From Davidsoniella eucalypti (lineage: Eukaryota; Ascomycota; Sordariomycetes; Microascales; Ceratocystidaceae), in NCBI GenBank assembly GCA_004009845.1, contig RMBW01000049.1, forward strand, positions 161,305-225,304: DNA of 64,000 bases, given 5' to 3'. The first letter of the stretch is position 1. Every line of letters begins with the position of its first letter. The notes under the pieces were generated by a model. The model had not been told where the DNA came from. It ran no database searches and saw only the letters and a program-made list of their open reading frames with translations. Position numbers and translations under genes: made by a program. Below, in pieces: positions 56,041 through 64,000 of the stretch.

Positions 56041-56790
56041 TTGTTGTTGTTGTTGTTGTTGTTATATTTATTCTCTTCCTAAACTATTACGAGTGGATTT
56101 TCGAGTCCGGTCGTGCCGATTTTTCTGTCTCCGGTATATCTTATCCACTGCCACCCGTATCCTAGTCCGGGTCCGGACTACCCTCCCGGGTCTCCATAGG
56201 ACGCCTTCAGGGATACCCCCTGTAACTTCAAAACATCCTCAAACCATTCCCCATAAAAAAGACCCACATCATCCAAGCCCTAAGTGGGGCTACCATCCAC
56301 GTAATCAGGTGACCGCACCATCCGACGCGCCTCCAAGAGGCTGGTGATCGAGTGTCGAGAGAAGAGAAAAATTGGCGTAGTCGAGTCGGGTGCGATGGTA
56401 GAGGCACAGCGACAAGACTCCCGCGCCGCGGGTTGGGCTTCCGGAACCTTCAAAAATAGGTTGCCCTTCGAGTATGAGTGTGTCTCCCTGAGCTTTGTAG
56501 TGTGTAGTGACTCGGGAGACCAGCGATCGCAAGAGAGTGTGGCGAAAAGGGGGCGATTGTTGGTGAGAACATCTCTCGAGAGAGGAAAAAAGTCGGGCTC
56601 AAGGCCTCATAACTCGATGCATCAATAAAGACAAGCGTCTAAAAGATAAAAAGAATGGACAGCAGCATCGGGAATATGTGCTGGTCGCTCTTGAAAACCC
56701 ACGACGAAGGGGAAAAATTCGTCTTTGGACAAAGGGGGAGGTACTCGAACTCAAAGGTACCCCCCCGAGGGTTGTAGGAGGGAAGGTTGA
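56040..56790 (-). mobile_element. ~750-bp non-autonomous element, copy 1 (in 5S gene)
   Basis: Begins at 56790 right after ACATACGACCATA (56791-56803, the first 13 nt of 5S in its native promoter context) and ends in (AAC)n at 56040-56063. The sequence is almost the same as 51996-52741; differences are mostly single bases and small indels. Its 5' ~150 bp is the module with TTTGAGTTCGAGTACC, the GACGAA...TTCGTC hairpin and GCGACCAGCACAT. It carries no continuous frame, so it must borrow a LINE machinery, most simply through the shared 3' end and AAC tail. Confidence 0.82.
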
Positions 56791-56861
56791 TATGGTCGTA
56801 TGTTGAGAATTTGGGGCTTAGAAGGCATTATAAAGGACCTGCCGAAAGCCGACCGGGACCC
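56791..56861 (-). promoter_or_regulatory. 5S upstream promoter and first 13 nt of the disrupted 5S gene
   Basis: On the minus strand: GGTCCCGGTCGGCTTTCGGC, TCCTTTATAATGCCTTCTAA and CCCCAAATTCTCA, then ACATACGACCATA. It matches 33316-33388 closely. It marks the original left part of the 5S gene whose body is now at 51880-51995. Confidence 0.82.
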
Positions 56862-57500
56862 TCAACCTTCCCTCCTACAACCCTCGGGGGGGGGGGTAAC
56901 TTTGAGTTCGAGTACCTCCCCCTCCGTCCAAAGACGAATTTTTCCCCTTCGTCGCGGGTTTTAAGAGCGACCGGCACATATCCCCAATGATGCTGTCCAT
57001 TCTCGTTTTCTTTTTCGACATTTGTCGTCCTCGAAGCACCGTTTCGTGAGGCCCTGAGCCCGATTTCCCCTCTCGAGGGATGTTCTCACCAGCGACCGAC
57101 CCGCACATACAAAGCTATTGAGCTTGTCAAGCGGAGGACGTCAAGGGAAGCATCTACCATTCTGAACAAGAGTTACAACGTTAAGATTGGTAAATGCCCC
57201 CCCTTGAAGCTGGCGAGCAGTTCTACCCCATAGTGTTCTCCCAAGGCGGATCGATGGACCCGAGGTCTGAAACTACGTTCAAGATACTACAACAACATAT
57301 GTCAAAGACCACTTCAGCCTGGCTCGCCTGAACCGTGGGCATCCTGATGGCTGAAACCCGAGTTGAGGCGGGTGACCCAAGGTGTGGCTCGAGAAGGCCG
57401 CATGGGTGACGGTGCAACACTCCCAGTCTGTCCCTCGGACTTGGGGAATCAAGACGAGGACGATTTCGCGGATTGTGAGGAGGGCTTCCTGGCCTGAGGA
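56862..57500 (+). mobile_element. Opposite-strand element fragment, 5' end plus possible ORF1 remnant
   Basis: From 56862 the plus strand repeats the 5' end of the ~750-bp elements (TCAACCTTCCCTCCTACAAC, then a longer G-run of 11, TTTGAGTTCGAGTACC, the hairpin module and CTCTCGAGGGATGTTCTCACC). It diverges after about 57100 and continues into a GC-rich stretch with the frame IELVKRRTSREASTILNKSY up to a TAG near 57227. That may be a remnant of the ORF1 of a full element. It abuts the 5S upstream region only 58 bp before the 5S start. Confidence 0.6.
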
Positions 57501-57982
57501 GCATGTAAGTGATGTTTTGATTGGGTGCTGCTTTCTTTTGATGATTCTACAGCTGTGACAAGGTTTTTTCGCTCTTCTTGTTTCCTCTATGTTGTTTTTA
57601 CTGCTTCTTTCTACTATTTTCCTCTACTATTACCTTTCTTTGCTTTTGCACTTATCGCTACATTTCAACCTAGTCTTTACACTTTAAAATTGCCAAAACA
57701 ACTTTAATATACAGGCACAACGTTAAATATCTGTTGTATGATCTTAGAGATTTGGCAGACGTTAAATATAATCAAATCAAAGGTCGATTTTAAACCTAGT
57801 CCTAGTGGTTGCACAGAATACACTGTCAGACATCTAAACATACAACAATACACTAGTTTCATATTACAATACCAGCTATAACTACTTGGCTTTTTTTTCT
57901 ATTAGAGTTTACACTTATGAATATCATGCGCTCGTTGTTTTGTTTTCTAGAAGTGTGACTGAGACTGTTGTTATAATATTTA
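57501..57982. other. AT-rich spacer
   Basis: 3' region of the HET-domain gene; nothing recognised. Confidence 0.4.
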
Positions 57983-60900
57983 CTATACTATGATAGATGT
58001 CTGAACACGAAAGTTATCTATGTTATGAGTAATATTTATCACATCTTCTTTGATGTAAACTGGAATCCCAAAGACTTTAGTAGAGTTCATAGCTAGCCTT
58101 AGTAGCAAGCATGTCATGCTATGATGATCAAACATGGTCTCTTCATTGCACAAAGACAGCAGTATAAACTCCTGTTTTTGTGTTACATTGAAATCGATAA
58201 ATCGGTGATGATAGTCAACTTCCAAGTCACTACGAAAATCATTATTGTCACTCGGACTTTCGTAGATTCTGGCCTTGCCATGACGATCTTCCTTTAAAGA
58301 AATTGGAAGGACAAAACTAGTCAGAATCAGGGAGTTTGGAATTGGATTGGTCTTGTTGCGCAATATTTCGATGATGTCGTTTCTCTGAAGTAAAGCTCCG
58401 ATCCTGGTCTCTTCTATGGTGATTTTGTCTCTAGGAGATACAATCAAGCTGTCGTTGGATTTCGTCAATAACGTTCGAATGTCTCCTTCCTGGTTGATGT
58501 GACGAATTTGCGAGATGAATGTCGTAAGTTTAAAATGGAAATTATAGGTTACGATGGACCCGACACGATATGCCCAAGACCATGATGGGGCTGTTTCATT
58601 TCTTTGACGACCAGAAATTACTCCACTACTTAAGCTCTGTAGCATGTATTTCAAAGGGATTCCGGATGCAAAAGGAATGTTCCATTTACGTTCTAGCTTT
58701 GACGCAACGCCTTGAAATGCGTTCAAAACATCCGTAGGCCGGGATAGCTTCCGATAACTATATCTATCAAGATGGTCACAGAACTCGTCCCACAAATTAG
58801 AATCGGCTTGTTTCTGCATATCTTTACTTTCGACTTTTGTAACAGCTCGAATAAATTCTTGTTCGGTTGATGTATCAGTGTCGAGGGTGTCGATTTCGAT
58901 TATTTTGTGATAGAGAGAGATTATAGAAGAATAGTTGTCGATATTGTCCCGGAAAGATTGTAGCTTTTGTTGATCAAGGGTGTCGTGGCCGTGATGTTTC
59001 ACATGTGTACTCATGTCGCGTATTACGTTTAACAAGTCGTGATATGTGTGTTCGGGACTGAGCCAAACATGAGGGAAGGATATGTCAGAACTTCCAAGCT
59101 GCAAATATTCGTGCATTGCCAAAACTTGGCGTTGATCACAGAAATCGCCCAACAAAAAGATCTTTGCAATACGGACTGATAATCGAAGCCAATCAAACGT
59201 ATCCCAGTTGAAACTTGGTTCGAAAAAAGCGGATAGATCGAGGTGAAGAATGTTTTGATCGTTCAAGTATTCGATGTCGTCCTTTAGAGTAATGTAGTGA
59301 TCTTTCATGTTGGAATGCATTTTTTTAGAATCGAGCATTCCGATACGAACACCACGCATGATATACCTTTTGAAGAACAGTAGTGTTTGAAGATAAACAA
59401 GTTGGTCATAGGAAGTAGACATGGGACCGAAAGAATAGAAAGTGGCATCATCTTCATATGATACAATATCACCGTGTCGTCTTAGCGGAATAGAAATAGC
59501 AATCTGATGCTGTAAATCGATGGCTTCCATCAATGGGCAGAATTGGTTGATTATGGCGCATGCTTCTTGCGTGATGCCACTTACATCGTCCTCCTTCGGT
59601 GACATTTCCAAGTAGTAATAGTCTCGTAGTTTCCGATGGACATCGTCCAACTTCTCTATAGCTCGAATCATTTCTTTGATCTTCATCAGCACTACAAGGA
59701 TTTCATCGAGAACGCCCTCAGACAGCGGCGATACAAAATAGCCATAAGAGACAACTTCAGCAACAAAGTTACCGAGTTTGAGAGAAGAAGAAAGACATTT
59801 GAATGAAAAAACTAGGGACGTCATGACGGAGGAGATGTCACCCAGGTTTGTAGGCTCTTGGAGACACAGATCAATGGCTTTGACTCCACGGTGCCCGTGT
59901 AGAGAGACCTCTTTGGTCTCCCTAAGAAAACAAACAAGCCGCTGAAATTTCTCAAAGGTTTGATTTTCTACTACCGAATATGAAAGCCAAGACTTCAACA
60001 CTTGTCCTCGAAGGAGATATTGCTCGGCCGGTATAAATCCAGAATGGTGGTACTGTGCTAGAACGGGATTGCGTGATGATGGCTTTAGATAGCAAGGTTG
60101 GTCTCGATCCCATATCAAAGATTCCGAATTGACGCCACATTTACAACGAAATTCAACAGATCTATCGGTGATGTAAAGCTTTCGTCGAGAAAGTATATCT
60201 TCTTGAAATGTCCATCCACGGGTGTTCCAATGGCTTTTTTGGTAGCCCTGGCCAACCTTTGAAAACTTATAAACGCCAAGGACCTTTTCAAGGTAAATTG
60301 GCTCACGGTCGGTCTGATAGCCCGGCAGAAAGTCAATATCTTTGCCACCAGGGGCGCAAATCAAGGTGAGATGAGCAGCCTGGTAGATTTTGTCCATGGC
60401 ACAGATTTGGGCATGGCGATCTTCCCGGGAATCTTCACTTTCATCCTGGAGAATGCAATATCGGTCAATCCAGAGATAAGAGAAGCCGAGTTCTGTGCAA
60501 AGCGCCAGACACTCAGATAACAAATTAGGAACTTGAGTGTTGCCCTTGAAGAATCCTTCACGACGAAACAACGAAAGTGACTTGGATGTCAACCGGAGGA
60601 TCTCCTTGCCACCCAGCTGGGTTTCCCATGTGTAGCTCACGGTAACGTACTTTAGGGAGTCTTGGAGTCTAGGCTTGACTAAACACATCCTGTGGACATC
60701 GATCAACCGAAATTCTGGAGGAAGCTCATGAATAGCTAGCCTGAATGTTAGTACTTTGCCTTGTATATTGTTGTAGCCCGGTAAGACTTAATTAAACTTA
60801 CCTGTGGTCTCGTATGGTTCAAAATCATGCTCTCTCTTGTCACATGCCTCTATCCAGCTCTGAACCATGCCAACTTCAAAACGTGGAGAGACTCGTGACG

Positions 60901-61318
60901 ACTTTTCGATATCGACGACACTCCAGCGATTCTCATACTTTTCGTAGATTGCAGTAAAGCTAATGAATGCCCTTCCTCCACCGGCACTCAAATAGACTTC
61001 GGATCGCCACTTTATTCTGTTGCTTTTGGTTTGCTTTGAAGCTATGTCGAGCAGGTCGGTGATCTTTTGTGGTTCTAGGGTTGCACCACAGAATTGGTAT
61101 CTGTGGATGTTGTATCTTCGCTTGACATTGATACCTGCAACTAATATTTCGCAGGCAGCACACTTAGGTGTGATGGATCGGTGGTAATCAATGGCACCCC
61201 TAAAATACCACTCAAAGTACAGGGGGACGTTATTCTTTAGATCTGCCCAAGCTCTTGGAAACACAATAGTTCCTAGGAGCCATTCGGAACATTTCAAGCA
61301 GAATTTCTTTCTGGGCAT
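57983..61318 (-). CDS. HET-domain (heterokaryon incompatibility) protein, 1089 aa, two exons
   Basis: Exons 60802-61318 and 57983-60735 flank a 66-bp intron (GTAAGT donor, TACTAAC branch, GCTAG acceptor; the nearer CAG would bring a stop into frame). The product is 1089 aa. Residues 1-170 contain Cys pairs (FCLKC, CAAC) of the N-terminal region often found before HET domains. The HET domain spans about residues 200-350 with its three signature blocks: YVTVSYTWE, FSYLWIDRYCILQDESED...QICAMDKIYQAA, and NTRGWTFQEDILSRRKL. The rest is helical with no known domain. HET proteins act in self/non-self recognition and can set off cell death on hyphal fusion; effects of this gene are inferred. A longer N-terminus from 61417 is possible but begins with a membrane-like segment; MPRKKFCLKC is the better start. 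Confidence 0.88.
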
Positions 61319-64000
61319 CACGAGATCCCTGACTTGACAAAGACATATACTGAGAACAGTAGAATAGTGAGCTATTATGAAGAGGCTGACTTCGGATGAA
61401 GAGAAGAATGAAAACATAAAATTCCAGTGCCAGAAGATTGTACAGCCTGAAGAGGTGGGCGGGGTTTAAGAGAGGGATCGATAAACCTGCACTTTCAGAG
61501 GACTCCGGAAAAAATAATCAGTGCAGTCCTTTTGGGGATGAGTTGGCCAATGTATTCTTGTCATTACCAAGAAGTTGGGTAGAAATTATCAAACGAGAAA
61601 TGTAATCAGGCTGTGGTGCCCAGTTTCTTACATATTCGCTTGTTGTCTTACCATCACAGATGTTGAAGAGTTAAATACATATGCAGATACAATCATTTGG
61701 CTACAGACCTATGCCGAGGGAAGGCCGTTGCATATGTACATATGTATATAGGGTCACGAAATGTTGAGCCTATCTTACATATAAGAACTTCTTGTGAATC
61801 TTCATAGTCAAGCCTGCAAAAATATCAGCTGACATTGCTCCTTTGGCTGTGTATGATTGCTACTCTATATTCTGATACTACTAGGCTCATAGCCACTCAC
61901 TAGCATATATCATATATTGATGTATTTGAAAAATGTGATAGACTGAAGGAATGAGATATGAGAGTCTTGCAATATGATTATGACTACAATGCAACCTCAA
62001 GCCATAGGCAGCCACATTGTGTCATTATCCATCTCACGTGACTCGTCATATGACTGCGTGTCGGCTGCTATGAGGGTTGCCAAAGTAGATGATGATTATA
62101 AGGGTTGTCAAAATTTCTTGCGTAAAATGCCAAGACTTTTAGTCCAAGTCTAAAGTCGAGACTACTTATAACGTCTTTCTCTCGAAAACTGTTTTTTGAG
62201 CCTCCAATTTAACAAGTCGTGATGCTGTAACTATGAAATATTCTAGTGCTGTGTTGGCAGGTCACGAGTTTTATCGGAGGTATAAATTTTTATCCTTTAT
62301 ATTATGACGAGAAAGTAAACCTTTTTCACTATGTGTTAGTACGAAGATAGTTGTGTTAATTGCTTGGATGGTATTAGCCAAGTGAACCAAAAGCTGTTGT
62401 TGAGGAAGAAGTTTGAGAAAGGAGAAACCACCTGGATGGGGAGAAAGGCCGTCTTCTTATACCCAAAGAATTGTATGGCCTGAGAAACGTCCTAAAGAAA
62501 AGTCCTATATGAAGTCATAGTTTACTAGGACTCGGACTTTAACCAGTTGAATTTGTAAGTGGAGTTTGTCAAAATATTTGTACCAATCTTCTTTTAACAT
62601 CAAATGAGCACTCGTACACAACTATTTAGAAATACTGGAGAAGGCAGCCATTGAATTTATTGATAGGAAACATCTTGGTTCCAAAGTGAGCAATGAGTAC
62701 AGCGGCTTCATGAATTTCTAACTAGCAAGAAAAAGTTATTTGAGTGTGTATTAGTGAAAATCCTTAATAGGGTATATTGAACTAGCTATATTACGTTTTT
62801 GTCGAACATAAGTATGCTTATCTCAAAGGTCTATCATGCGATAGTTTGGCCTTATGACATAGTATTTAGCGTCTAAGATGGAACAAATTGCAAGAAATCT
62901 CTTAGTTTTGTACTTTTTGTAAATCTATCATTCCTACATACCAATAATCATGATATCAAATGGTGCAAAGTTTCATTTAGAAGATTTTCGAATAGTTTAC
63001 GTGAAGCTTGATGCAAGAAGAACAGCTTCGTACACCAGCAACTTAAACTCTTCCAAAGCAACTTCTCTAGTCGTCAATAGACATATATCATGAATACAAT
63101 AGTCACACAGGCAATGTCGGAAAGGGCCACATCCTTAGGTTGAAAACTTGACAATAAATCTGCCAATGCCTATCAAAGACTTCTTTTAGTGCATAAAGTG
63201 GCTAATAGTTGATATAGAAGGCATTGAGAAGAACATTCTTGTCTAGTGGCGTTTGAGAAGCCGAGGTGGGATTGGAAGCTTCAGTTGGCACAAACTAGGA
63301 AGGGACAGAGGCACACAATCTAGAAAGACGATTTCGATTGTTGCCGATGGAGAGGAGAGCTAATAACTGTTGGAAAACGGGGGGAATAGGTCCCTATTTA
63401 TACCCGTTTCTATGCTATCTGCTTAGGTGTATATTTAAGCAAATACCAACTTTAGTCCGTGACATCAGTAGCCATAGTAAAATGCATAGTATGTGGATAA
63501 AGAGTTGTGGCTATGGTTCAACATTCGTGATGTAGTACAAGCAAATGCCAAGACTTTAGCTTAGGGTCGGTTTGTATTGTTTCTTTAGAGAAACCAGATA
63601 GACTTATGAACAGCGGAAATAGACTATTCATATATGTTTATGTCTTCAATGCAAATTATCTCACTTCGCTATGAACAGAGAACTGGCAATGTAGTGCTGC
63701 ACTCCTCATCACCTAAGTGAGTTGTAGACTGGTGACATTGTCATTTAATATAGTCCAATTACATAAGCTATAATATAGCAAGTCGACGAAGTAGTGATCA
63801 AGGTCATGGCGAGCCACACTTCCTTACACTAGCTATGTTTCTGCTTACTCACGTAGGACAAATATAGTTAAGCAACAGAATGCAGCAAAAGTAAGGCTTA
63901 ACTAGTGGGAAGTGTTAGTGAGAACTACCGTTAAGTAGATTAGCGACTGATATATGTACATGTGATATACGAACGGTTTGTTTATATTTCTGTTGTTGTT
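61319..64000. other. AT-rich right end of the window
   Basis: No gene is supported in about 2.7 kb. Only short frames (for example 63338-63535, plus strand) occur, with no coding pattern. No telomere-type repeats are present. Confidence 0.45.

Noticed and set aside
57223..57504. Minus-strand proline-rich frame after the element fragment
   Set aside because: Lies in GC-rich repeat-derived sequence; no motif, and the plus-strand ORF1-like reading is a better explanation.
1..64000. CRISPR array, operons, riboswitch or telomere repeats
   Set aside because: No regularly spaced repeats, no TTAGGG-type arrays, and gene structure is eukaryotic.

Overview
The window looks like nuclear DNA of a filamentous ascomycete (Pezizomycotina). 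Introns are short (60-133 bp) with GTRNGT-type donors and CTAAC-like branch points. Gene families are fungal: a GYF/Smy2-type protein, a TRPY vacuolar channel, a HET-domain protein and an Alt a 1-like secreted protein. 5S rRNA genes are dispersed rather than in the rDNA, and non-LTR and Ty3/Gypsy retroelement remains are present. I cannot fix the genus from sequence alone.

Layout. 1-180: 5' end of a gene leaving the window on the minus strand. 743-31476 is an ordinary gene region: an uncharacterised 862-aa conserved protein, a 1616-aa GYF-domain protein, an Alt a 1-like secreted protein, a small one-TM protein, a FAM50/XAP5 protein, a Yvc1-like channel, a 5'-nucleotidase-family metallophosphoesterase, a DUF1304 membrane protein, a PTS2-bearing peroxisomal 3-ketoacyl-CoA thiolase and a SulP/STAS anion permease. 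I rebuilt the intron-exon structures by matching splice sites and reading phase. A 4.9-kb stretch (12920-17813) is almost empty.

From about 33 kb to the end the window becomes accessory: long AT-rich spacers, pseudogenes and transposons. It holds a dispersed 5S rRNA gene, an intact single-exon 1320-aa protein joining zinc fingers, a recombinase-like middle and a RecQ helicase, a broken endonuclease-kinase gene and a second piece of the same family cut by a Gypsy LTR, a small cysteine-rich secreted protein, a SAP-like small protein and a HET-domain gene.

The most striking object is at 51880-56861. One 5S rRNA gene (minus strand) has been entered three times in tandem at the same point, right at its 5' end. 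Reading in the 5S direction: 5S upstream promoter plus the first ~13 nt of 5S, a ~750-bp non-coding element, a repeat of the 5S start, a 5'-truncated LINE with an open 992-aa RT/RNase H frame, another repeat of the 5S start, a second ~750-bp element, then the rest of the 5S gene. All three insertions end in an (AAC)n tail. This indicates a 5S-gene-targeted non-LTR retrotransposon together with a non-autonomous partner that shares its 3' end. A further module is shared between the 5' end of the partner and the downstream flank of the 5S genes.
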